Assembly: GCA_020722005.1 (NCBI GenBank)
Contig: DYLP01000021.1
Coordinates: 1 to 42,161, forward strand
Length of the DNA stretch: 42,161 nt
DNA from: Melioribacter roseus
GTDB taxonomy: Bacteria > Bacteroidota > Ignavibacteria > Ignavibacteriales > Melioribacteraceae
Reading direction: 5' to 3'
The notes under the pieces: generated by a model
Database searches by the model: none
What the model saw: only the letters and a program-made list of their open reading frames with translations
Told to the model about the DNA's origin: nothing
Part shown: in pieces, positions 8,889 to 17,539 of the stretch
Layout: each line of letters starts with the position of its first letter
How positions within the stretch are numbered: the stretch's first letter is position 1
Position numbers and translations under genes: made by a program

Positions 8889-8936
8889 AATATTTTTTGC
8901 ATATAATTTAGATTAAGTCTACATAAAATTACTTAC

Positions 8937-8954
8937 TTGCTTTTAAAAAAGCAA
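8937..8954. promoter_or_regulatory. 18-bp palindrome upstream of fur; candidate operator
   Basis: A perfect palindrome, TTGCTTTT-AA-AAAAGCAA, lies 49-66 bp upstream of the fur start. Read towards fur, the first half gives TTGCTT, which is 17 bp from TAATTT, a plausible -35/-10 pair; a repressor on the palindrome would cover the -35. It does not match the classical Fur box closely. Alternatively it is a weak hairpin behind lolD, but no T-run follows it in the lolD direction. Confidence 0.45.
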
Positions 8955-8984
8955 ATATCCTTGTCTTATTTTCGGAAAAATTTT

Positions 8985-9680
8985 TTAGGTACTTAAATTA
9001 CCATCGATTATTATTCCGTCTTTAATTTCGTGAACTACATCGCCCAATCTAATCAATTCCGGATTGTGGCTTACTATCAGGAATGTAAAGCCGTAATTGG
9101 TTTTTAGCTCTTTAAAGAGTGAGTGAATAATTTCGCCGTTTGCCGAATCGAGATTTCCTGTTGGTTCATCGGCGAATATAATCGAGGGATTGTTGGACAG
9201 AGCGCGGGCAACAGCTACACGCTGCTGTTCGCCGCCCGAAAGTTCTGCAGGTTTATGTGACGACCTATCTAAGAGTCCAACTATTTTTAGTAATTCACGA
9301 CTCCGCTCAACGGCTTTGGAGTACGGCTTCCCATCGAGCATCATTGGAATTGCAATGTTTTCTTCGGCTGTAAATTCAGGGAGCAGATGATGGAATTGAA
9401 ATATAAAACCGATTTTTTTATTCCTGAATTTCGACAGTTGTGTGTCGCTCATTTTCGAGATGTCTTTTCCGTCAATTAAAATTTTGCCAACGTCCGGCTT
9501 GTCTAAACCGCTCAAAATATGGAGGAGAGTGCTTTTGCCAGCTCCCGAAGCTCCTACTATCATAGTAATTTTCCCATAATCGATTTCAAGAGATATTCCT
9601 TTTAATATCTCCAGACTTTTATTTTTTGAGATTCTGAACGATTTGCGTATTCCTTCGGCAATAATAATTTTTTCATTCAT
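8985..9680 (-). CDS. lolD: LolD-type ABC transporter ATPase (lipoprotein release)
   Basis: This is the ATPase of the LolCDE complex, which extracts lipoproteins from the inner membrane for delivery to the outer membrane. It has 231 residues with Walker [10 protein letters not shown] at 43-51, Q-loop [14 protein letters not shown], signature [15 protein letters not shown] at 147-161, Walker B IIFADE at 167-172 and a switch His in IVSHNPEL. The [15 protein letters not shown] stretch is characteristic of LolD/MacB-type ATPases. Its start overlaps the end of the upstream permease gene by 8 bp, and two LolC/E-like permeases precede it, supporting a Lol assignment over MacB, whose ATPase is fused to its permease. 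Confidence 0.9.
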   Translation of the reverse strand: MNEKIIIAEGIRKSFRISKNKSLEILKGISLEIDYGKITMIVGASGAGKSTLLHILSGLDKPDVGKILIDGKDISKMSDTQLSKFRNKKIGFIFQFHHLLPEFTAEENIAIPMMLDGKPYSKAVERSRELLKIVGLLDRSSHKPAELSGGEQQRVAVARALSNNPSIIFADEPTGNLDSANGEIIHSLFKELKTNYGFTFLIVSHNPELIRLGDVVHEIKDGIIIDGNLST

Positions 9681-10899
9681 ATTTTATTGACTCGATAATG
9701 TTAGTTTTTGAGGCTCGCTTTGCCGGATATATCGATGCCAGAAACGTCAAAAGCAAGGACATACTTCCAATTGCAATTATATCTGTAAATATTACTTTTA
9801 CCGGCATTGCGCTTATTATATATTTTGTTGGGTCGAGCGGATAAAAATTGTAATTGATTTGTAAATAGCAAACCGTCAATCCAAGAATAATACCTGCGAT
9901 TGTCCCGATTAAACCAACCATAAAACCTTCATACATAAATATGCGACTGATTTTATTCGAATCGGCTCCCATCGAAAGTAATATTGCAATATCCTTTTTC
10001 TTTTCGAGAACGGTCATTGTCAACGAAGCGAAAATATTGAATGTGGCTACTGCTATTATGAGGCTCAAAAGAATATAAGCCGACCACCGTTCAACCGACA
10101 TTATGCTGTAGAGGTCTTTGTGGAGGTCGTACCACGTATAATATGAAAAATAATCGTCGCCGAATTTAGTAATCAATTCTTTTTTCAGTTTTTCCGAATG
10201 TTCAATATTCTCAAGACGCACTTCGATACCGGAAATTTCATTGGCGTAGCCGAAAAGTCGTTTTGCCTCTTCGATTGAAGTAAAAGCGTAAGAAACGTCG
10301 TAATCTCTGTTGTTCGTTTCAAAAAGTCCAGAGACAATAAATTTTTGAGAATGTGGGATTGAAAAGCTCGTTATCATTCTTTCGATATTTTGTGCAGAAG
10401 TAATTGTTACTGTATCTCCGACTCTGAGTGACAGCCTCAAAGAAAGGGGAAGCCCTATGATAATTTTGCCCAAACCTTCGTTGCTCAAATCGTACTTGCC
10501 GCTTATTATTTTTTCTTTGAGTCCCCAATCCTCGCCGTTGTTTTCTGCCGGAATGCCTTTAAGGTTTATTATTTCGTAACTCTTTTTGTTATACGCTATA
10601 ACTTTACTTTCGACGTAAGGGAAATAATTTTTTACTTTTGGATTACTTTTTAAATAAGAATACAGGGCGTTAGTATTTTTATTAGCTACCTCACCCGTAA
10701 CTACGATTCTCAGATGAGGGTCGAAACTTATCAAAATTGATTTAACCAGCGAACCAAATCCATTAAATACCGAGAGCACTATAATCAAAGCGGCAACTCC
10801 GATTGTAATTCCACCCACTGAAAGCATTGAAATTATTGTAATTAGATTAAATTTGTGTTTGGTTTTCAGATACCGTCTTGCTATGAAATATTCAATCAT
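9673..10899 (-). CDS. LolC/LolE-family ABC permease
   Basis: This is one of the two membrane subunits of the lipoprotein-releasing transporter. It has 408 residues with the expected plan: an N-terminal transmembrane helix after MIEYFIARRYLKTKHKFN, a large periplasmic (MacB-PCD-like) domain at about 45-270, and three C-terminal transmembrane helices forming the FtsX-type domain (LSLIIAVATFNIFASLTMTVLEKKKDIAIL, then two more). The coupling segment EKKKDIAILLSMGA is intact. It lies 2 bp after the other permease gene and overlaps lolD by 8 bp. Whether it is the LolC or LolE equivalent cannot be decided by eye. Confidence 0.88.
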   Translation of the reverse strand: MIEYFIARRYLKTKHKFNLITIISMLSVGGITIGVAALIIVLSVFNGFGSLVKSILISFDPHLRIVVTGEVANKNTNALYSYLKSNPKVKNYFPYVESKVIAYNKKSYEIINLKGIPAENNGEDWGLKEKIISGKYDLSNEGLGKIIIGLPLSLRLSLRVGDTVTITSAQNIERMITSFSIPHSQKFIVSGLFETNNRDYDVSYAFTSIEEAKRLFGYANEISGIEVRLENIEHSEKLKKELITKFGDDYFSYYTWYDLHKDLYSIMSVERWSAYILLSLIIAVATFNIFASLTMTVLEKKKDIAILLSMGADSNKISRIFMYEGFMVGLIGTIAGIILGLTVCYLQINYNFYPLDPTKYIISAMPVKVIFTDIIAIGSMSLLLTFLASIYPAKRASKTNIIESIKYE

Positions 10900-10901
10900 G
10901 T

Positions 10902-12116
10902 TTAGTCGAATTTAATTGCCGAAATAATTTCAATTTTCGATGAAATATAAGCCGGAATAAATGAAGTTATAAGGGAAATAAATGCAGTTACCAAGCTTAT
11001 GAGCAAGTAATTATTAATGTCGATATAAAGGGGCACATGAGTTACGAAATAAACATTTTCGGGCAGTTTAATTATGTCGAATTTCATTTGGATTAACGTG
11101 AGTAAATATGCCAACAGATTGCCGAAAATTATTCCAATTATTGTTAGATAAAATCCGTGCAAAAGAAATATAGTTGTAATCTTTTTTCGTGTAGCGCCGA
11201 GAGTTCTCAATATACCAATGCTACCGGTTTTTTCCAGAACAATCATTAAAAGTGTTCCTACTATGTTGAATACTGCGACGAAAATAATTAAGCCCAGTAC
11301 TATAGGAATTGGTTTTTTTTGCAGGTCCAGCCATGTAAAAATATTTTGATAAATCTGAAAGACTGAACGAACATAGTATGGATAACCGAGAAAGTCTTGC
11401 AATTGCTCCGTTAAGGGCTCGATATCTTTAATATTTTTTAACTGAAGATTGTAACCTGAAATTCTACCGAACATACCGAAGAAATCCGAGGCTTTATCGA
11501 ACAGTACATAAGCATTGAGGTCGTCATATTCCGACATACCACTTTCAAATATTGCAGCAATTTTAAACATATCAATTGCAGGTGGAGAAGCTGGAGATGG
11601 GATCTCGTCCCCGTAGACAGAAAAAAGTGTTACTCTGTCGTTTAACTTCACTCTTAATTTTTCAGCCAATTTTCTGCCAATAATAATATCATTTTGCTTT
11701 AAACTATCGATATAGCCTTCGATTAAATAACCCCCTATGGTATTGTACAGTTCTTTGGGGTGAAGTCCTGTTACGGTAATTCCGTCCGAAAATTTTTTCG
11801 ATTTTATCAATGCGAGTTTAGAAATGAACGGTTCTATTTTCCTTATTTTACTGCCATATTTTTCGCTCAGTTGCGGTATTAACGATTCTGGAGAAGGGAG
11901 GTTTCGATTTCCGAATCCAGAAATTTTGATGTGCGCGTTTAGTGTAATAATTTTTTCTGAGACAACATTTTCGAACCCGTCGAGCACAGTCAATGCAATA
12001 ATAACAACAGCCATTCCGATTGAAATTCCAGCAGCGGCAATAGCAGAAATTGAAAAATTAAATCTCGATTTACGATACGATTTAATGTATTTGCGGGCGA
12101 TAAAATAGGAAAACAT
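10902..12116 (-). CDS. LolC/LolE-family ABC permease (second subunit)
   Basis: This is the partner permease of the previous gene, with the same layout: one N-terminal helix, a periplasmic domain, and three C-terminal helices with an FtsX-type core (FVAVFNIVGTLLMIVLEKTGSIGILRTLGATRKKI). I chose the ATG at 12116 because the protein then begins MFSYFIARKYIKSYR, matching the start of its partner (MIEYFIARRYLK); a TTG at 12140 would add eight unconserved residues. No strong ribosome site is seen. With two distinct permeases plus one ATPase the complex should be a heteromeric LolCDE rather than LolFD. It is the first gene of the three-gene operon. Confidence 0.86.
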   Translation of the reverse strand: MFSYFIARKYIKSYRKSRFNFSISAIAAAGISIGMAVVIIALTVLDGFENVVSEKIITLNAHIKISGFGNRNLPSPESLIPQLSEKYGSKIRKIEPFISKLALIKSKKFSDGITVTGLHPKELYNTIGGYLIEGYIDSLKQNDIIIGRKLAEKLRVKLNDRVTLFSVYGDEIPSPASPPAIDMFKIAAIFESGMSEYDDLNAYVLFDKASDFFGMFGRISGYNLQLKNIKDIEPLTEQLQDFLGYPYYVRSVFQIYQNIFTWLDLQKKPIPIVLGLIIFVAVFNIVGTLLMIVLEKTGSIGILRTLGATRKKITTIFLLHGFYLTIIGIIFGNLLAYLLTLIQMKFDIIKLPENVYFVTHVPLYIDINNYLLISLVTAFISLITSFIPAYISSKIEIISAIKFD

Positions 12117-12175
12117 AGAACTCGAAAATTTTTTATCCAAAGATAGAGAAAATAATCAAGAAAATGGTGCTGAAA

Positions 12176-12206
12176 TTGACATTTCATTTTCAAACATTTA
12201 TTTTTG
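12176..12206 (+). promoter_or_regulatory. Promoter of the tRNA operon
   Basis: TTGACA at 12176-12181 is followed after 17 bp by TATTTTTG at 12199-12206. The first is a perfect sigma-70 -35; the second fits both a -10 hexamer and the Bacteroidota TAnnTTTG element. The first tRNA begins 42 bp downstream. Confidence 0.7.
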
Positions 12207-12248
12207 TAAGCCGTATAAGAATAAAGTTCATTTTATGACTGAAAAAAA

Positions 12249-12323
12249 CGGGGAGTAGCTCAGCCCGGCTAGAGCGCTTGGTTTGGGACCAAGAAGTCGC
12301 AGGTTCGAATCCTGTCTCCCCGA
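12249..12323 (+). tRNA. tRNA-Pro (anticodon TGG)
   Basis: The acceptor arms CGGGGAG and CTCCCCG pair fully. The anticodon stem CTTGG/CCAAG encloses the loop TTTGGGA, giving anticodon TGG, and the T arm has GGTTCGAATCC. Length is 75 nt and CCA is not encoded. It is the first gene of the cluster. Confidence 0.95.
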
Positions 12324-12370
12324 CACTGGTACAATCGAAATGATTTCTTATTTTGATTGTGCATTTAAGT

Positions 12371-12444
<74 letters not shown>

Positions 12445-12478
12445 CAATTTTTTTCTTTGATTTTTTGAAATACTAAAT

Positions 12479-12553
12479 GGTGAGCATAGCTCAGTTGGTT
12501 AGAGCACCTGGTTGTGGCCCAGGAGGTCATGGGTTCGAGTCCCATTGCTCACC
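12479..12553 (+). tRNA. tRNA-His (anticodon GTG)
   Basis: The acceptor GTGAGCA pairs with TGCTCAC and the anticodon stem CCTGG/CCAGG holds TTGTGGC, giving GTG. The extra G-1 typical of histidine tRNA is encoded at 12479 and can pair with the discriminator C at 12553. The following bases are CCA, so the 3' end may be encoded; the other four tRNAs lack this. Confidence 0.95.
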
Positions 12554-12560
12554 CCAGTCA

Positions 12561-12632
12561 GACCCCATCGTCTAACGGTTAGGACATCACTCTTTCAAGG
12601 TGAAAATACGGGTTCGATTCCCGTTGGGGTCA
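12561..12632 (+). tRNA. tRNA-Glu (anticodon TTC), copy 1
   Basis: The acceptor GACCCCA pairs perfectly with TGGGGTC. The anticodon loop CTTTCAA gives TTC and the T arm is CGGGTTCGATTCCCG. It is 72 nt long. It lies 8 bp after tRNA-His and 28 bp before a near-identical second copy. Confidence 0.95.
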
Positions 12633-12660
12633 CTTCATTTTTTAATGCTCTTTTTTTTAT

Positions 12661-12732
12661 GGCCCTATCGTCTAACGGTTAGGACATCACTCTTTCAAGG
12701 TGAAAATACGGGTTCGATTCCCGTTGGGGTCA
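12661..12732 (+). tRNA. tRNA-Glu (anticodon TTC), copy 2 with altered acceptor stem
   Basis: It is identical to copy 1 except at acceptor positions 2 (A to G) and 6 (C to T), so GGCCCTA must pair with an unchanged TGGGGTC through two G:U wobbles. Its start is exactly 100 bp after that of copy 1, indicating a tandem duplication. It may still work or be drifting toward a pseudogene. Confidence 0.88.
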
Positions 12733-12884
12733 CTGTGCTGGTTGTCCATCTCTTTAATTCTGCACGATATTATTTTCCAGTGAACTCACTTCAATTTTAC
12801 CACAAACCATTACTGACTTAGCATAAGAAAATTTTCCCTTAAAAATTGTTTTTCTTAAATTATCCCTACAATTTATTCGGAATT

Positions 12885-13673
12885 ATGATGAACTATTTGG
12901 CAGAAAAAGACGAATACATTACACTAAAAAGTAGTAAGCCAGTTTTTCCATCATTTGGATTTTACCTTTTTAGACTGCTCAAAGTTGTTTACACATCTAA
13001 CCGTCTGGCGGTCAAAGGCAAATACGACGATGGAAAATGGATTGAAGCATCGTATCGTATTTTAAGAGGACTTGAAAAGACTGGAGTGCGATTCCACGTC
13101 GACGGAATGAGCAATATCAAAAAAGTTGAGGGTCCGGTAATTTTCATATCGAACCATATGAGCATACTCGAAACGTTTGTTTTCCCGTGCATTATTCATC
13201 CAATTAAGAAAGTTGTATTTGTCATGAAAGAAGAACTGGTACGTTTTCCATTGTTTGGACCTGTCTCAGCAGCGTGTGACCCAATCCTTGTATCGAGGAA
13301 AAATCCTCGTGAGGATTTAATGGCGGTATTGAATCAGGGAGCCGAGAAAATAAAATCGGGCAAATCAATCATTATCTTTCCTCAACGCACTCGCTCTCTC
13401 TATCTCGATGTTAAATCGTTCAATACACTCGGAATTAAACTGGCAAAGAAAAACAACGTTCCAGTTATTCCTGTGGCTCTAATCTCAGATGCGTGGGCAA
13501 ATGGAAAATTCTTAAAAGACTTTGGCAAAATCGATCCCTCAAAAGAAGTTAAAATTAGTTACGGCGAACCAATCGAAATTAAATCGAACGGCAACGAGGA
13601 ACATCTCAGGACTATTGAATTCATCAAGAATAAATTTATTGAGTGGGGCAGAGCGGATTTGATAAAGGAATGA
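12885..13673 (+). CDS. Lysophospholipid acyltransferase-family (PlsC-like) protein
   Basis: Members of this family move an acyl chain to lysophosphatidate or related lipid acceptors at the inner membrane. I place the start at the ATG at 12885 (an adjacent ATG is at 12888); an upstream TTG at 12846 is less likely. The product has 262 residues. Motif I reads NHMSILE, so the catalytic H-x4-D has Glu in place of Asp. Motif III reads FPQRTRS where the family normally has FPEGTRS. Motif IV is kept as VPVIPVALI. It has no clear transmembrane helix beyond a hydrophobic N-terminal patch. The acceptor may thus differ from lysophosphatidate. It stands alone after the tRNA cluster. Confidence 0.82.
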   Translation: MMNYLAEKDEYITLKSSKPVFPSFGFYLFRLLKVVYTSNRLAVKGKYDDGKWIEASYRILRGLEKTGVRFHVDGMSNIKKVEGPVIFISNHMSILETFVFPCIIHPIKKVVFVMKEELVRFPLFGPVSAACDPILVSRKNPREDLMAVLNQGAEKIKSGKSIIIFPQRTRSLYLDVKSFNTLGIKLAKKNNVPVIPVALISDAWANGKFLKDFGKIDPSKEVKISYGEPIEIKSNGNEEHLRTIEFIKNKFIEWGRADLIKE

Positions 13674-13770
13674 TACGAAGATCCATTTTGCTGATTTAAT
13701 GGTTTTTGATTTTATTACTCAAATAAGTTAACTTTTTGCCTGTGTAGGTAACTTTTGAGGGTGTCATTAA

Positions 13771-14556
13771 ATGAAATTAAAAATTAGTCTTTTTTTGTTT
13801 ATTGCCTTTCTCACATTGATTTTAAGTTACGGATGCAGGGATAAGATAATCGAACCTGACGAATCGACAATTAAATATAGTTTCGATGAAATTGCCAGAC
13901 AACTTGAGGTTGCGTATCAAAACAATTCTCAAAAAGGACTGGATTCAGTATTTGAAATGTGGCAGAATGCAATCCCTACTTTTACCGAAAATCAGAAGAA
14001 TTCTTTTCCCGATACTGTTTGCGAGATATACAATATTTTCGAGGAATTTTATACTCCGGAAGATTTGAATCGCATCACAGGCGGTTATCACGAAAACTTT
14101 GAGACAGATTTCCGATATATAGTAGTACAAAACAGCATTGAATATGCAGTTACAGATACCAATCCCGAATTTTATTATTCTAAAGGTGTTGAACTAATTA
14201 ACAATCAAATAACAGATTTTCGACCACAGCCCCCGGTTAATTTCCCCTTTGTTTATCTTTCAACAGAAGCCGACTCTATGATTTATCGATTTTTGTATCA
14301 ACCTGACGGAACTCCAGAACCCGACCATTCGGAGCGTATAAGTTTTATAAGGCAGGCAATTCAATTGACTCATCACCACTGGATTAATGATTATCATAAG
14401 GTTACGATGCCGATCGTCCTGAAAATTTATATCGATAAATCACTTTCACAGGCATTGATAATCTTTCGTGTGTTTTATCAGTTTGGAAATGCTTATCTGG
14501 AACGGACGAATGGTAAATGGAAATTGGTCTATTCGGTTCTGACAGCTATTGAATGA
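13771..14556 (+). CDS. Unknown exported, probably lipid-anchored protein
   Basis: I do not recognise the family. The 261-residue product begins with a hydrophobic leader ending LILSYGC, with Cys at residue 22, so it may be a lipoprotein, although the residues before the Cys are not an ideal lipobox. The mature part is acidic and aromatic-rich, and its last 70 residues (from about HHHWINDYHKVTMPIVLKIYID to the ending ERTNGKWKLVYSVLTAIE) read like a beta-rich domain. A GAGGG ribosome site lies before the ATG. It is followed after 85 bp by the Pho-box promoter of the next gene, so it is probably not co-transcribed with it. Confidence 0.75.
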   Translation: MKLKISLFLFIAFLTLILSYGCRDKIIEPDESTIKYSFDEIARQLEVAYQNNSQKGLDSVFEMWQNAIPTFTENQKNSFPDTVCEIYNIFEEFYTPEDLNRITGGYHENFETDFRYIVVQNSIEYAVTDTNPEFYYSKGVELINNQITDFRPQPPVNFPFVYLSTEADSMIYRFLYQPDGTPEPDHSERISFIRQAIQLTHHHWINDYHKVTMPIVLKIYIDKSLSQALIIFRVFYQFGNAYLERTNGKWKLVYSVLTAIE

Positions 14557-14641
14557 GCGTGTCGAACTTATTTTTAGATACCACACTAATAATAATCTGC
14601 TTCTAATACTTACTCCCCCATTTTTCCGTCCGCATTCAATA

Positions 14642-14697
14642 TTAACATTACCTTAACACCCACTTAACATTCCGTTAATATTAGTCTCTTAGGTTTG
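14642..14697 (+). promoter_or_regulatory. Pho-box-like promoter: four TTAACA repeats at 11-bp period plus TAGGTTTG
   Basis: TTAACA occurs at 14642, 14653 and 14664, with TTAATA at 14675, each start exactly 11 bp from the last. The -7 element TAGGTTTG (14690-14697, TAnnTTTG pattern) lies 26 bp after the third repeat. PhoB/PhoP-family response regulators bind direct repeats with an 11-bp period, and TT(A/C/T)ACA with 5-bp spacing is the Bacillus PhoP form. The same register occurs at 19444-19488 before the porin-pst operon. The binding regulator is not in the window. Confidence 0.75.
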
Positions 14698-14725
14698 CAG
14701 TGTAACATTCAAGGAGAGAGAAAAA

Positions 14726-17524
14726 ATGAATTATTTATTTACAACCGGAAAGAAAATGTCCAAACTGATCAAAACAATTCAACTTATCTTACTATTTATT
14801 GGAATGCTATCATTTCAAATATCCGCACAAACTAACAAAGGAACTATTAAAGGAAAAGTTATAGATGCGGAAAGCGGCGAACCGATTATTGGTGCCAATG
14901 TATTGCTAAAGGGTACTACTACTGGAGCAGCAAGCGATATAGAAGGTAATTATGTAATTGAAAACGTACCAAGTGGAAAATATGAATTAATTGTCAGTTA
15001 TATCTCATTTGCAAAAACACGAATCCCAAATATAATTATTAAAGGAGGAGAGGTAGTAATACAGAACGTTGCTCTCAAACCAGAGGCAGTTGCAGTTGAC
15101 GAAGTAGTTGTAACCAGTAAAGCTGACGAATCCTACGAAGCGGCTCTGTTAAATAAACAGAAAAAATCTGTTTCTATTAGTGACGGTATTAGTGCTGAAC
15201 AAATAAAAAGGTCGCCCGACGCAACTTCGAGCGATGCGTTAAAACGTGTAACGGGAATATCTGTAGTCGACAATAAATTCATTTTTGTAAGAGGTACAAG
15301 TGAACGCTATAGTAATGCACTTTTGAATAATTCTCCGCTTTCCAGTACAGAACCCGATAAAAAATCATTTGCCTTCGATTTGATTCCGTCCAATCTTCTT
15401 GCCAATACTGTTATCGACAAATCGTATACTCCGGATAAACCGGGCGATTTTGCTGGAGGTCTTGTAAATCTCAATACTATCGATTTCCCGGACAAATTGA
15501 AATTAAACATAACAATCGATGGTTCCTTTATGAACAATACTTCATTGTCAGATTTTAAGACTTATAATGGTGGGAAGCTGGATTTTCTGGGTATCGATGA
15601 TGGCACCAGAAGTCTTCCTTCCTCGATACCTTCAGATTTGAGTAAAGGAAATTATTCACCCGAAGAAATGCTCGAATTTGCAAAATCGTTGCCGAACAAC
15701 TGGTCGTCTTATTCGAAGAAAGCTCCTTTGAACGGTGGATTTATGATTTCAGTTGGTGATGGTGTTTCACTGTTCGGTCCGCGTTTTGGTTTTATTGCCG
15801 CAATTTCGTATAAAAATAATTTTAGCAAAACCAATTTAGAGCGTAATGAATACGAAGCAAGCGGTGAAACTCGTTTTAATTATGCAGGTCAACAATATAA
15901 ATATTCTACTTTGTGGGGTGGGCTATTAAATCTCAGTTATAAACTCGGAGACAATCATAAATTTAGTTTTAAAAATACATACAGTCATACCTCCGACGAC
16001 GAAGTTTCGGAATTACAGGGCATGCAGTATACCGATTCTGGTACTGAGCAAATTCAAAACGCAATCAGATTTACTTCTCGTCAGGTTTATAATAGTCAAT
16101 TATCAGGTGAACATTACTTCGGTAAATCGTTTCAAACTCAATGGCGTTTATATAATTCTATTTCAAAACGCGATGAACCCGATTATCGACGTGTGATTTA
16201 TGCTCGGGAAATAGGGAGTAATGATAATTTTGCTGCACTCTTAGGATTTCAGGTCAATCTTAAAAATGGCGGACGTTTCTATTCAAATCTCGACGAGTCA
16301 ACTACCGGATTCGCTACAGATTTCAGTATGCCTTTTGATAAGCTGAAATTCAAATTTGGTGGTTTGTATGAAAATAAAGATAGAGAATTTAGATCTCGCT
16401 TGATCGGAACAATTATAAACGCTCCAGGTAACGGTTTTACAGATTTTAGACTCCTTTATTTACCAATCGATCAGATATTCAGCCCCGAAAATTATAGAAG
16501 GAACGGTTTCTCGATACAGGAATATCTGAATGGAACAAATAATTATAACGCAGGACAAACAATTTCAGCATTTTACTTAATGTTTGAATACGGTTTCAAC
16601 TTTTACGGGAACGAGCTTAAATTTATTGGTGGTGCTCGTTTAGAAAATTCGAAGCAGACAGTTAAATCCAGAGACCTTTCCGACCAAAAAGATATTTTAA
16701 TTGAACATAAAAACAACGACATTTTGCCTTCTCTGAATTTGATCTATCAACTGAGCGAGTCTTCAAATCTTAGGTTTTCTGTAAGTCAAACTGTAAATCG
16801 ACCTGAATTAAGAGAACTGGCTCCATTTGCATATTTCGATTTCTATACTCAGACCTCGATACGTGGTAATAGTGAACTCAAACGTGCGGTTATTAACAAT
16901 TATGATTTCCGGTACGAGTCCTATTTCGGAATTGGAGAAATGATTTCTGCAAGTCTTTTTTATAAAGATATAAAAGACGCCATTGAACAAGTTGTGGTTT
17001 CTGGTAGCGCTCTTGGCTCCGAAAGAACTTACCGAAATTCTGATAATGCAAAAGTTTATGGACTCGAACTGGAAGGCAGATTCGGATTGGGTAGAATTAC
17101 CGGATTACTTTCGAATTTTTTCATAAACGGAAATTATACACGCATCCAATCATCTGTTACAGTTGAAGGTACGGAAACCACAATTGCACGGAACGGCAGA
17201 CCTCTGCAAGGACAATCGCCATATACAATAAATATTGGCTTGTCTTATAACAGCGAAGACCTGGGCACAAGTATAACATTCTTATATAACAGAATTGGTG
17301 AAAGAATAATTGAGGTGGCTACTGCTTATCAGGAAGATATTGTGGAAGAGCCGCGCGATGTTATCGACTTTGTAATCAATAAAAAATTAACAGATAACCT
17401 ATCATTGAAGTTTGCAGCGAAAGATCTCCTCGGAAGGGACCAAATTTTTAGGCAGGGCGATAAAAAAGCACGCCTTAACAGTAGAGAATCAGCAGTTTCA
17501 ATTAGCATTTCATATAAAATATAA
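14726..17524 (+). CDS. TonB-dependent receptor, probably phosphate-regulated
   Basis: This is an outer-membrane TonB-gated barrel of 932 residues. After a signal peptide (cleavage near QISAQT, about residue 35) comes a carboxypeptidase-regulatory-like beta-sandwich at about 38-115 (GTIKGKVIDAESGEPIIGANV), then a plug domain (LKRVTGISVVDNKFIFVRG) and the barrel, ending SISISYKI. A strong ribosome site (AAGGAGAG) precedes the ATG. No SusD partner is present; instead a T9SS beta-helix protein follows after 15 bp. The promoter carries four 11-bp-spaced TTAACA repeats and the pst operon is downstream, so uptake of phosphate or an organic phosphorus compound under phosphate limitation is inferred. 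The ligand is not shown by sequence. Confidence 0.9.
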   Translation: MNYLFTTGKKMSKLIKTIQLILLFIGMLSFQISAQTNKGTIKGKVIDAESGEPIIGANVLLKGTTTGAASDIEGNYVIENVPSGKYELIVSYISFAKTRIPNIIIKGGEVVIQNVALKPEAVAVDEVVVTSKADESYEAALLNKQKKSVSISDGISAEQIKRSPDATSSDALKRVTGISVVDNKFIFVRGTSERYSNALLNNSPLSSTEPDKKSFAFDLIPSNLLANTVIDKSYTPDKPGDFAGGLVNLNTIDFPDKLKLNITIDGSFMNNTSLSDFKTYNGGKLDFLGIDDGTRSLPSSIPSDLSKGNYSPEEMLEFAKSLPNNWSSYSKKAPLNGGFMISVGDGVSLFGPRFGFIAAISYKNNFSKTNLERNEYEASGETRFNYAGQQYKYSTLWGGLLNLSYKLGDNHKFSFKNTYSHTSDDEVSELQGMQYTDSGTEQIQNAIRFTSRQVYNSQLSGEHYFGKSFQTQWRLYNSISKRDEPDYRRVIYAREIGSNDNFAALLGFQVNLKNGGRFYSNLDESTTGFATDFSMPFDKLKFKFGGLYENKDREFRSRLIGTIINAPGNGFTDFRLLYLPIDQIFSPENYRRNGFSIQEYLNGTNNYNAGQTISAFYLMFEYGFNFYGNELKFIGGARLENSKQTVKSRDLSDQKDILIEHKNNDILPSLNLIYQLSESSNLRFSVSQTVNRPELRELAPFAYFDFYTQTSIRGNSELKRAVINNYDFRYESYFGIGEMISASLFYKDIKDAIEQVVVSGSALGSERTYRNSDNAKVYGLELEGRFGLGRITGLLSNFFINGNYTRIQSSVTVEGTETTIARNGRPLQGQSPYTINIGLSYNSEDLGTSITFLYNRIGERIIEVATAYQEDIVEEPRDVIDFVINKKLTDNLSLKFAAKDLLGRDQIFRQGDKKARLNSRESAVSISISYKI

Positions 17525-17539
17525 TTAAGGAGGTACAAA

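Noticed and set aside
9673-12116. The two permeases as MacB-type efflux proteins
   Set aside because: MacB carries its ATPase in the same polypeptide; here a separate LolD-type ATPase and paired permeases with one N-terminal and three C-terminal helices fit LolCDE.
12600-12821. Plus-strand open frame over the two tRNA-Glu genes
   Set aside because: It overlaps both tRNAs and reads their T arms as RVRFPLGS-like and TGSIPVG peptides, a common artefact.
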